NCBI GenBank assembly: GCA_031772625.1
Contig: CM062820.1
Coordinates: 317,586,545 to 317,650,544, forward strand
DNA length: 64,000 nt
Origin: Pinus tabuliformis
Lineage: Eukaryota; Streptophyta; Pinopsida; Pinales; Pinaceae
Reading direction: 5' to 3'
The position numbers and the translations under genes were made by a program. Below the pieces are notes generated by a model. It searched no databases. It saw only the letters and a program-made list of their open reading frames with translations, and was not told the DNA's origin. Below are positions 43,623 through 53,003 of this stretch, one piece after another. Position 1 is the stretch's first letter, and the number at the start of each line of letters is the position of its first letter.

Positions 43623-44289
43623 TTTGGATTCTAGGGTTTCGCTGCTCCATAAAGGTCATCGTGGCATTTTCACTATAACTTTTTTTCGGCAACGTTTCAG
43701 AAGCAAAAAAAAAAACCCATTTGAGACAAAATCGTACTGAACCTCGGGTCCAAATTTCAGAGCTTTTCGCACTATATTTACAAAGATATGATCTAAGGAA
43801 GTTGGTCTTTTTGCAGACTCCTAAATTACATTCCAAACAGTTTACCTGGGGAAAATCCTCATAACTTTCTCTCTGAGAATCAAATTCAAATTTTGTAAGA
43901 AGGTATAGAAATAGGATGAACTGTAGTTTCTTTTATTCATTTTTCAGAGCCAAAGGTTGAAACAGTGACATGTGCCACTTCATACAAGTTTGATCTTCTG
44001 CAAAGGTCTATAATCAGGTCATCTTGGGAGATTGTGCATAACTCTTCCTTGGAGAATCCAATTTGGATCAGACTGGTGGCATTGGAAAGAGGACACAGAG
44101 GGCTACTACAGGTCGCAATTTCACAACTGGATGATCCAAAATTACAGAGATACATCAGATTCAATATCAAGTTTCCACAAAGGGAAAAAAGGTGTGTAGT
44201 TTTTTTTTTTAATTTTTGCATAAGCTTGGTTTGAAAAATTAGTTTGAAAGAATTCAAAGGGCATAGTAAAGCATTATTATCGGTAATTG
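43623..44289 (+). other. Chromovirus leader
   Basis: No supported gene. The ORFs on both strands here (43558-43836, 43937-44317, 43965-44234) have no domain and lie between PBS and gag, so I read it as untranslated leader. Confidence 0.45.
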
Positions 44290-44634
44290 ATGCCCCAAGG
44301 AAAGAAAATGCAAACACCTAGTAAGCAACCTGAAAGCTCTAGCATGTCTCATGAAGAAGAGGAAGAAATGCAACATGATATATCAAAATTACGAGACCAA
44401 GTGCAACAAGTGTCACTTCCACAAAAAGCAACAGAATCTAAGATGGATGGTTTAATGAAAGATGTAGAAGCTAAGATGGATGGTTTAAAGAAAAGTGTAG
44501 AAGCTAAGATGGATTGTTTAAAGAAAGGCATAGAAGCTAAGATGGATGGCATGGAAGTTAAGATGAATGGCATGGACGCTAAAATTGATATCATGGATGA
44601 TAAGATGGAAGAATTGTTCATTTGTATAATGTAA
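44290..44634 (+). pseudogene. Chromovirus gag N terminus with KMDG repeats
   Basis: It opens with ATGCCCCAAGGAAAG and has an acidic SHEEEEEMQHDISKLRDQ helix. Then come about seven turns of a degenerate KMDGLKKSVEA-type repeat (44440-44610), which would form a coiled coil. The last residues (ELFICIM) are read from a 108-base LTR fragment that interrupts the gene at 44608. The capsid part resumes only after that fragment and a second PBS. Confidence 0.6.
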
Positions 44635-44729
44635 AGGAGGTTGCCCCCTCGAAGAGGGTGAATTCTAAGGCGTTGATCTATCTTTTCTATCTTTTTGTGA
44701 GCTAGTTTCATAACATTTGGTATTAGAGT
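44608..44729 (+). repeat. Internal LTR-end fragment plus second PBS inside the chromovirus gag
   Basis: 44608-44715 matches the last 108 bases of the flanking LTRs (GAAGAATTGTTCATTTGTA ... TTTCATAACA). TTTGGTATTAGAGT follows, a mutated PBS in the right place and spacing. The structure is therefore LTR-PBS-gag N terminus-LTR end-PBS-gag core, which suggests recombination or template switching. Confidence 0.75.
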
Positions 44730-44753
44730 TCCTAAAATCAAGAAAAAGCGAGA

Positions 44754-45590
44754 TGAGGAAGTTTGATGGCAAGGATCCGGTAAATTGGATACTACAGATG
44801 GAGAAATATTTTGATCTATAGGGTGTAGCATTGTTACAAAAGGTATGTATTGCATCTTTATATTTAGAATCGGATCAATTTTTATGGTATAAAAGGATTT
44901 TTTCTCGTAAACCACTTATTATGTGGTCAATTTTCACGGAGGAAATGATAGCACATTATGAGGATACAAAGAGAAACACCTTGTTTAGCCAATTGATAAA
45001 TCTCAAACAAAAGTGTTCAATGGAAGAACACATTGAGGACTTTCAAAAATTGAATAAGGGTAAATGATATTCCAGAGAAGCAAAGGATTGATGTCTTCAT
45101 AGGTACTTTAAAGGATAACATTCAACATGAGCTTCATCTTTGGGAACCTGATTCATTGGAGAAGGCATTTAAGTGGGCAAGAAAAATTGAAAGAAAAATT
45201 ATGGAAACAAGGAATCCAACCACTCACAACTATAATTATGGAAGTGTTTCTTCTCCTAGCCTTCCACAACCTACAAGGGTGACACCACAACAATTGGAAG
45301 AAAAAAGAGAAAAAGGGCTTTGTTACAATTGTGATAGCAAATGCACTAAAGGTCATAAGTGTGCTGAGAAGAAATTATTTTACATAGATTATGAAGAGGA
45401 GGAAGAAAAGGATCAAGAAATATCAAAAGAAGAGTATATACACCAGGAACCAACCCTAGAGAAAAAAGAAATGAATCCGACCATATCTTGTAAAGCATTG
45501 GCAAGAATTACCACTCCTCAAACTCTCAAGATAGAAGAACATATCAAGAAGAAAAAGGTTCAAGAAGTGAAAGATCACATCGAGAAATAA
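44754..45590 (+). pseudogene. Chromovirus gag core and nucleocapsid
   Basis: MRKFDGKDPVNWILQMEKYF, then after a TAG, LLQKVCIASLYLESDQFLWY, LIMWSIFTEEMIAHYEDT and SMEEHIEDFQKLN form the Ty3 capsid core. A frameshift near 45062 is followed by VFIGTLKDNIQHELHLWEP and LEKAFKWARKIERKI (45156 onwards). A chromovirus-type knuckle CYNCDSKCTKGHKC at 45321-45362 (CX2CX4-5HX4C style) ends the nucleocapsid. An acidic spacer leads into a protease-like repeat. Gag would build the particle. Confidence 0.7.
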
Positions 45591-45935
45591 GAAATGAATC
45601 TAACCATATCTTGTAATGCATTGGCCGGAATTACCAATCCTCAAATTATCAGGATAGAAGGACATATCAAGAAGAAAAATGTTCAAGAAGTGAAAGATCA
45701 CATCGAGCATCAAGAAATGAATCCGACCATATCTTGTAAAGCATTGGAAGAAATTACCATTCCTCAAACTCTAAAGATAGAAGGACATATCAAGAAGAAA
45801 AAGGTTCAAGCCATGAAAGATCACATCGAGCATCAACAACAAGTTCTCCAACTTTTAAAGGATAATGCCACTTTGGTGCAGAATGGAATGAAACAACTGG
45901 TAGATCAACACCGTAGTGAAATTTTTTTGATGTAG
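45471..45935 (+). repeat. Three in-phase 123-base repeats of a protease N-terminal segment
   Basis: Starting at 45471, 45594 and 45717 the same 41-residue unit is read three times: MNPTISCKALARITTPQTLK (variants MNLTISCNALAGITNPQ and MNPTISCKALEEITIPQTLK) plus a KKKVQEVKDHIE tail. The unit resembles the start of a Ty3 protease (LHAL.G...PQT.K..G.I). The catalytic D-S/T-G is not present after any copy. One TAA separates copies 1 and 2; copies 2 and 3 are in one frame. The frame continues with NATLVQNGMKQLVDQHRSE, which looks like an integrase C-terminal linker. Confidence 0.7.
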
Positions 45936-46537
45936 GTGATTGGGTATTTTTATAGCTACATCTCAAACAAGCTATTTATGAGAAGGAAATGTTGACAATA
46001 CTACATGCACTTAAGAAATGGCAACCTTAGCCAATGGGAAGACACTTCAAGATAAAAATGGATCATAATAGTCTTAAATACTTTTTAGAACAAATATTAT
46101 CAATAGAAGAATAGAAAAAATGGGTCACAAATATGTTGGGTTATGAGTTTGACATCACCTATAGAAAAGGGAAGAAAAATTTTGTTGCAGATGCACTCTC
46201 AAGAAAGGATGAGGATGTGGAAGCATTGTTTTGTGCTATTTCTATTATCCAACCAGATTGGATAAATGAAGCAAGGGATGAATGGAAGAAGGACGAAGAA
46301 GTGTGGCCACTCATTCAAAAGTTGCAGAAGAGCCAAATTAAAACAATATTGCCAGAACTTGACAAGGAAGGAAAAAGCATATTGGAACTTGAAGCATTTA
46401 CCGAATCGAGAAGTCGACAGCTACGAAATCGATCAATTTCAAAGCATCTCATCAAGTGGAAGAACTTACCTGTTGAAGATTTCACATGGAAGGACAAGAA
46501 TTTTATACAGAAGCATCAAGAACTACTCAAGCGTTGA
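45936..46537 (+). pseudogene. Rearranged chromovirus pol: IN linker, RNase H, chromodomain
   Basis: Order of recognisable pieces: VGDWVFL (45937-45957), the GPY/F-type integrase C-terminal patch; YEKEMLTILHALKKW and MGRHFKIKMDHNSLKYFLEQ (45985-46090), then DITYRKGKKNFVADALSRKD, the RNase H; DEEVWPLIQKLQKS, start of the integrase region; and NRSISKHLIKWKNLPVEDFT (about 46430-46490), a chromodomain with its WK and W residues. An IN C-terminal piece before RNase H is out of order. RT is absent. The chromodomain places the element among the chromoviruses, where it directs integration to heterochromatin. Confidence 0.7.
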
Positions 46538-46565
46538 GGACAACACTTTTTGAAGGAGAGGGGCA

Positions 46566-46898
46566 TGTTAGACCCCTATACTACTAGTGTAACCCATTAT
46601 TGTTATTAGTACAACCCCCTTATTATATTGTTGTACCCATGTAGTCCCCATATTGTTATTATTGTGCCCCATAGAAGCCCACTATTGTTATTATTGTGCC
46701 CTTACATTATTATTGTTATGTCAGCTCTGATTATATTATGACCCCTTAGACTCTTATATATAGAAAGGAGGTCTTGTCATTTGTATCATCGAAGAATTGT
46801 TCATTTGTATAATGTAAAGGAGGTTGCCCACTCGAAGAGGCTGAATTCTAAGGCGTTGATCTCTCTTTTCTATCTTTTTGTGAGCTGGTTTCATAACA
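46566..46898 (+). mobile_element. Chromovirus 3' LTR
   Basis: 333 bases, TGTTAGACCCC...TTTCATAACA, preceded by the purine tract GAAGGAGAGGGGCA. CATTA follows at 46899-46903. It differs from the 5' LTR by a few substitutions and one 11-base indel. Given the CATTA duplication, the whole element (43265-46898, 3634 bases) is a single insertion. Confidence 0.9.
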
Positions 46899-46903
46899 CA
46901 TTA

Positions 46904-47310
46904 GCAGCCGGATGTGATATACATACATGGAACCAAACCTCCCTTCGCATGTAATAAACTTTTGCAAAATTCAATAACATGCTACTCCATTTTCTTTTAA
47001 GTGCAAAGATTGGAATCCGTTTCCTAAAAGTTGAAGTGTCCATACCTGGATTTTGGAGAATGACCTTCCAGGATTCATCATGAAATTCTTTATTCTTGAA
47101 CCACCTTTCTCCTAGCCTTGGGAGTTATGTTTCTTCAGCAATAAAAGACTCAGTAACTGAAAATTTTATGTCACCTATTTCCATGTCCATTCCATCAAAT
47201 GATCTGGAAAAGATTTTGGTGATTTCTTTATTGTAACTGTTGAATTTTTCAATGAAACTCAACCAACCAGCCTTCTGCAACATTCCTTTCAATTGAGGAT
47301 AACCCTCCAT
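46904..47310 (-). pseudogene. Extra ORF in env position of the Athila-like element, 5' part
   Basis: Minus-strand coding from 47310: MLQKAGWLSFIEKFNSYNK, EITKIFSRSFDGMDMEIGDI, then after a stop, ERWFKNKEFHDESWKVILQN and MLLNFAKVYYMRREVWFHVC, ending at the chromovirus TSD. Its continuation is at 43262. The domain is not recognised. A WFHV-type aromatic pattern and the ILQNPGMDTS turn make it look folded. It follows integrase by about 1.3 kb. Confidence 0.5.
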
Positions 47311-48599
47311 GTGTTCACCCCTATGGGTTCAGTTCTAACAATGAGTCCCATCACCTCTGTTCTCAGCTGCTCTTCAAAATTCCCTTCATTGTCTGAGAAA
47401 TGAGTGACTACATAAAGAGGACTGTGTATATGAAAATGGAGCAAGTGGGTGGATAGAAATAAAAATATTATGGATATGGAAATGGACAACGTATATGGGA
47501 GTAGGATGAATGTGAATAAAAAAACTGTATACGCAAAATATATGGAAACAAAGTAGCTATAAACATACACTGTGTGAAAAACAGAGTGACTGTTATACAC
47601 AAAGAATACGAAAACAGAGTGACTGTATGCACATGGTAACAGAGTGTTTATATGCACAAAATATATGAAAACAAAGTGATTGCATGCACAAAAAGGCTGC
47701 AGAAGTATAAGAGAAAATATTAGTGTGATAAATGAACAATCAGGGTTTTGAAGAGTCATATTCAAATAGTTCATGTTGTTAATCTAACCGTTTAACAGGC
47801 GTGCTGTAGAAATCTGGCTAAGTACGAGTCATTGAGTTTAAAACAGAGATTTCATGATTAGACCGTTTGGCATTGAAGACGGAAGGTGTGGCGGAATCAT
47901 CTTTGCAGTCAAATCACATAATGATAAATCAAGGGGTCGTGTGATTATACAAGTTATACAAATGCATGCTTTTGTATTACTTTTTGAAATAAGTTTTTGT
48001 TTTTACCTTTGGAACCTTACCTTCTACTTACTAATGTCTTGATGTTTGCTTCCACAGGTGCTTATATGTGATTTGTCTTCAAAGTTGTTCTCTCCTCAAT
48101 TACCTGCATATGAGATTTTATTATGAACTGGCCTCTTTATGCTTGGACTGATAATCAAACTTTTGTTGCAGAATCAGATTGGTTGCAGAACAGGATTAGC
48201 TACTGAACGGGAACAGCTGCAGAACATGGAATCAGTTGCAGAATGTAAAAAAGAAAACAAAATATGGCTTGTGAATGAATGGAATGGAAATAGATGTATG
48301 AGTGAAAATATGGTGAATGAAAAAATGGAGATGGAAGAAATGCTGTGAGGAAAAATTTATTGGTGGAATATGGTAGTGGAGTGAAGTGAAACTTGCAAAA
48401 GTAAAACAGAGTGAAATGAGATAACACAGTGAATTTTGCAGAATGCATAATGAGTCATCATTTTTCTTAGAAAAGTAATGGAAAATATAGGGTGTTAGAG
48501 TATTCTAATTTTCACCCTATATTTTCTATATAAGCATGCCAATCAGTGATTGGTTTTCAACCTTATACAATTGCTATTATTATTTTTTCAATAATAATA
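47311..48599 (-). other. Non-coding spacer with short tandem motifs, Athila-like element
   Basis: Between integrase and the extra ORF. 47575-47690 holds about five degenerate copies of AAAACAGAGTGACTGTATGC at around 35-40 base spacing. 48165-48245 holds repeats of TTGCAGAACA-like text, and 48270-48360 repeats of GAATGAATGGA and GGAAAT. ORFs at 47774-47289 and 48448-48200 come from these repeats. Variable spacers of this kind are usual in the 3' part of Athila/Tat elements. Confidence 0.45.
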
Positions 48600-49935
48600 G
48601 GAAAAAACAAAGACTAAGTTGGTGGAGAAGAAGGATTCTTCTTTACCAACTTCATTTCAGCATTGTTTTGAAATATCTTGATGAACTCCTCCTTTGAGAT
48701 TGGTTTTTGATAAATTTTCAATCTATGACCATTCACAAGGAGAGTAGTTTGAGTTTCATCTATTGTTCTGATCCTTACTGCTCCATTACTGAAAACTTTT
48801 TCAATCTCATATAACCCAAGCCAATGAGTTTGAAACTTCCCTTGAAAATCTTTAAACTTTGAATCAAATAGCAGTGCCTAATCTCCTTTTGAAATTTCTT
48901 GTCCTTGATGTATTTGTTATGCCATTTAGCCCTCTATTGTTGAACTAGACCAGTTCTTTGAACAACCTCTTGTCTAATTTCATCAAGTTCATTCAATTGC
49001 TCCAGTCTATGCTTTTGAGCTTCTGATAAATCCATCCCCAAATGGACTGCCATCCTGAAATTTTTGACTTGGAACTCTATGGGGAACAAGACTTTCTTCC
49101 CATAAACAAGTTCATAGGGTGTATGTACCGTTATGTTCCTCCATGTAGTTCTATAGGCCCATAAGGCTTCAGGAAGCCTTTCTGCCCAATCCCTTCTATG
49201 TAGATGCACAGTGTTGGTGAGGATTCCTTCAATCACTTTATTTGTAGACTCCACTTGACCATTTGCTTGTGGATGATAGGGAGTGGATTTTCTATGCTTG
49301 GTCTTGTACTCCTCCATAAGCCTCTCCATCATGTTGGATGTGAATTGAGATCCCTGATTTGTCACAATTTCTCTTGAAACACCAATGTGAGTAAAAATAT
49401 CCTAAAAAAAAAAACTAATTACAGATTTTTCGTTAGCAAAAAGTAATGCTTTGGATTCTACCCATTTGGAGACATAATCAGTGCATACCAATATATAAAT
49501 TTTTCTGCTTGGATGGAGGATTAATAGGTCCAATAAAGTCTAAAGCCCATTTTTCAAAGGGTTCGATAAGTACCTGAGTTTGTAATGGCATTTCATTTGA
49601 GGCGGCAGGTTTCCCTACCCTTTGGTAGTTGTCGCACCTTCTGACATATTCTTTAGCATATTTGAAGATGGATGACCAATAATATCCTAAGGAAAGGATT
49701 TTATCCTGTCATCAAAGTGTCCACCACATGGCTCATCATGACATGTTTTGAGAATATCAGGCATCTCATCTTCCCTGACACACCTTCTGATCATAAGAGC
49801 TGGCCCTGTTTTATACAATTCGTTAGTGATCCATGAATATCTTGCACTATCTTGAATAGTCTTTCTTTTCTCTTTAGGAAATAAATGTGAGGGTAACTTC
49901 CCTATAACCAAGTAGTTAGCAACATCTACAAACAA
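48600..49935 (-). pseudogene. Integrase of the Athila-like element
   Basis: Zinc-binding N terminus at 49935-49687 (MIRRCVREDEMPDILKTCHD, then CGGHFDD). The core is broken around 49686-49366, with ILVCTDYVSKWVESKALLF readable. A clean core end follows at 49365-48934: TNQGSQFTSNMMERLMEEYK, STPYHPQANGQVESTNKVIE (catalytic Glu), AERLPEALWAYRTTWRNIT and PYELVYGKKVLFPIEF. The second catalytic Asp (usually TDQG) is Asn here (TNQG), so the enzyme would be inactive. A C-terminal beta-rich part continues to about 48640 (HWLGLYEIEKVFSNGAVRI) after a stop. It would insert the cDNA. Confidence 0.8.
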
Positions 49936-49949
49936 CGGAGTTTGAGTAG

Positions 49950-50185
49950 TTACTGCAAAGAGATATTCATCAGGAAACTTATCTTCAACCGAAGAGTCTT
50001 CTTTGATATTCTGAATCTGGACAAGAAATCAGCAACTGTGTTTTGTTTTCCAGGTCTATCTAGCACAGTAATGTTGAATTCTTGCAAAATTAAAATCCAT
50101 CTTGTAACTTTGCCATTAGTAATAGGTTTATTCATCAAATATCTAATTGCAAAGTGATCTATATGAACAAAGGTTTCATAGCCTG
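49950..50185 (-). pseudogene. RNase H of the Athila-like element, C-terminal part
   Basis: From the TSD at 50185: ETFVHIDHFAIRYLMNKPI, then TRWILILQEFNITVLDRPGK and NTVADFLSRF, the end of a Ty3 RNase H (the HTDH.al.yl..., R...L.eFd...GK.n.vADaLSR pattern). Its N-terminal half is at 59290-58974 on the other side of the TR-GAG insertion. Confidence 0.8.
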
Positions 50186-50444
50186 TGTTAACCTAGGTTG
50201 TCATTGATGTCAATATGGAAATATTCTGGATACTAGAGGATGACATGAAGCCAAGGGGAAGCCGAGCAAATCCATGAAGAGATAAGAGGAACCATATATG
50301 CAAGGAGGTCTTTGAAAGACACTACCAAGCCAGAGGAGCAGATGGAGACGAGAGGAGCTAACAGAGCACGAAGCACCACCATCGGAGCCATATCGGAAGA
50401 GCGCTGCATGTAATACATGCCCACGAAGAACCTACACGAGTAGT

Positions 50445-50489
<45 letters not shown>

Positions 50490-50514
50490 CTATATATATA
50501 TATATATATATATA

Positions 50515-50548
<34 letters not shown>

Positions 50549-52937
50549 AAAACAGAGTTAGCGGAGCAAACAGAGCATATATATATGCCAAAGAAGAGGA
50601 GAAAATCGAGCATATCGGAGCAATAGGATCCATCGGAGGAGTAATGGATGCATTTACCACCAGCGGAGCCATACATATATATATATGCCATATATATGTC
50701 AATGAAGAGGAGCACACAGCTATCGGGAGCCATATATCCATGGGACGCAACAATCACAGCTATCGGAGCAACAGTGCCAAAGGAATACTCTATCAGAGGG
50801 GTAGAGCTATCGCATATCGCATAGGGCAAGAGTAAGGTTCATAAGCGGAGCAATATATATATATATATATATATAAAGAAACAAAACAATGGAACAATAT
50901 ATATTTGCATGCAATAAACACTATCGGAGGCGGAGCAATATATAATATCGGAGAAATCATATCGGCGGGCTTTATTAAGTATCACCCCCGAAACCTCTGA
51001 TTGCGATAATGTACATGGACTCGATGCGGGATTTTGTTATGGTTGAATGTTTATCGCATCCGCCCATCGCAATGCTACACAGAGGGTTGTCCAACTAGAA
51101 GCATCGATAGCGATATGCATACGGACCCGACTACATCAGCGCAATATAATTTAATATGCTATCGCATCCATGTAACCCCATCGCATCGGGCCTATGTGGT
51201 GTTCCCATATTGCATCATGTTACAAAGGAAAGCGGACGCGAAGAATTATAAAGGTTGCTTTGAAGTGATATCGAGTCCGGCGGATATTACATCACTTACA
51301 GGAAGCGACATCCAACCACTGCGACTGGCGATCGTCGATTAGCGTCGCATCAGGCCATCGGAGTAGAACACATATATATATATTAAAAAGGGACATTGTG
51401 AACTACTGATAGCAATAGTGATATTGCATCGGGACCATGGAAAGCGCCGATAGTTGGAAGCCCGCATTGCCGACCGCCGATACCGTGATTGGATCATGAC
51501 CGTCGAATCGGTTAGATCCTGATCTGCACATATAACCCCATATATGCATTAAAAGGCATAGAAAATGTTGTTTTCAACAGTAATGAAAGCTTTGGGTCCC
51601 AAAAGGGATTAAAGAGCCGATTTGCCAGTTTAAAAGGGTTTTCAGTCCCGATATTTAAGAGAGGTGATTGTGGGTCAAAGATCCCTTGTGGGCCTTATTT
51701 AAATCCATTGCTGCCGCCCCTTAGTCTTTTGGACTTTTTGTATCACATTCTCTGTGTAATTAAATACTTGTATATATTGCTTGCGCGGGGTTTGGAGACA
51801 GAGATGCGTTAAGGAATGCTCCCGATAGCTCAGAAGACGAGAATCAACGATAGGATGTGGCAAGTCCGTTAAATGTAATAAGTATTCTTTGTGTATGCGG
51901 CCTCTCTTTCTCCTGAACGTGTCTTGTGAATATTGGAATGTTCGAATAAGACAGAGGAAACGTAAATTCGGGAAGCCAAAGAAGAAAGCAAGCGAGGAGG
52001 TAACTGACAAGATAAGCGAGCGTTGAGGAAGCCAAAGAGCCTATAGAGAAAGGAAGCCATAGAGCCAGCGAGAAAGAGGAAATGAATGGACAGAAGCATG
52101 GAATGCATAAAAACAGCAAAAACAGAGGACTGTGTATGTTGTTGGTTGTTGTGAAAAATCAAAATGTGAGATAGCAGAAGTAGCAGCAGTGAATGCTATT
52201 GAAGACTGTTGAACGCTGTGGAAAATAAGCTGGAGGAGACAGAGGCAATGAGAGGATCCAACAGAACAGAAAGAGGGCCGCAGGGCTAACAGGACAATAG
52301 ACAGTCGAAGGGTAGAAGTTGCCAGCAGAGAAGCAGTTTTGCTGAAACATTCACCATGAAATCAGAACATATGCTTGAACTGAAAACAAGTTCTTATGTA
52401 GAGTTTTAGTGTAGTTGTAGTGGACTCACTAAAGCAGTGTGGAGATATGATCAGAGGTCAGCTATTGGAGACTCTGTGTGAATGGTAGGAAGATTTGTAA
52501 AGACTCCTTCAAGAGAAGACATGGTTGTCATTGATATTGTAGTTTGGAGACTACAGAGAAGTTGTAAATAAAGAGAACTCAACATAAAAGAGTTCTGAGG
52601 GCAGAACAACACTATCAAATGAATCTTGATATGTAAGAAGGATCGGAGTCCTTGGGGCTGGTGCCTCAGAAGTATGGAAGGATTGAAGTCTTTGGGAGTT
52701 GGTGCTCCTAAGTCCAAGATTGGTGTCTTGGAAAAATAGAGTCGGTGCTCTGGAGGTTGGAGCTTGGCAACTGATTGTAACCATCTATATTTTGTATCTA
52801 TTTTACTGCACAGTTTATGTTAATAGAAGCATTTATTCTTGATGTTCATCTTATGTTCTGAATATATATGTTTTAACTGGTGAAACAATAGTGGGAAAAA
52901 GAAATACTGATTCACCCCCCTCTTAGTATTTCCAACA
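50186..52937 (+). mobile_element. Left LTR of a gag-only SIRE-like Copia element (TR-GAG)
   Basis: 2752 bases, TGTTAACCTAGGTTGTCATT...CTTAGTATTTCCAACA. It matches 55980-58968 over its length except for microsatellite and tandem-duplication differences. GCCTG precedes it (50181-50185) and follows the right LTR (58969-58973). It contains a CA/TA microsatellite at 50444-50546, many TATCGGAGC-like words (50360-50960) and TATCGCATC-like words (51000-51500). A TATA-like CCTTATTTAAATCC lies near 51692. All ORFs inside are shadows or microsatellite readings. Confidence 0.9.
50444..50546 (+). repeat. (CA)n(TA)n microsatellite in the left TR-GAG LTR
   Basis: A CA run passes directly into a TA run with two TATC interruptions. 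The copy in the right LTR at 56238-56398 is about 60 bases longer, so the tract has changed length since insertion. Confidence 0.95.
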
Positions 52938-52939
52938 AT

Positions 52940-52951
52940 TGGTATCAGAGC
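52940..52951 (+). promoter_or_regulatory. Primer binding site of the TR-GAG element
   Basis: TGGTATCAGAGC, two bases after the left LTR end CCAACA. It is the initiator-Met tRNA type, normal for Copia elements. Confidence 0.9.
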
Positions 52952-53003
52952 AGGTACCTTCATTCAAAGCTTAATAGCTTGAAGGTTGAACCTTAGAACA
53001 CAA

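Noticed and set aside
44349..44915. 188-codon minus-strand ORF with ILASMPF repeats
   Set aside because: Antisense of the KMDG repeat of chromovirus gag, running into the LTR fragment.
46901..47774. 161-codon hydrophobic minus-strand ORF at 47774-47289, possible envelope-like protein
   Set aside because: Its hydrophobic FVFIYFVHINT text comes from the tandem AAAACAGAGTGACTG motif read on the opposite strand; not a credible membrane protein.
50233..50829. 198-codon minus-strand ORF and similar ORFs at 56027-56830
   Set aside because: They read through (CA)n(TA)n microsatellites and LTR DNA (ICVCVCVC and IYIYIY runs); no gene.
51699..52784. Several overlapping ORFs repeated at 57707-58358
   Set aside because: They lie inside the TR-GAG LTRs, in several frames, with no domain; the duplicate copies reflect the LTR pair.
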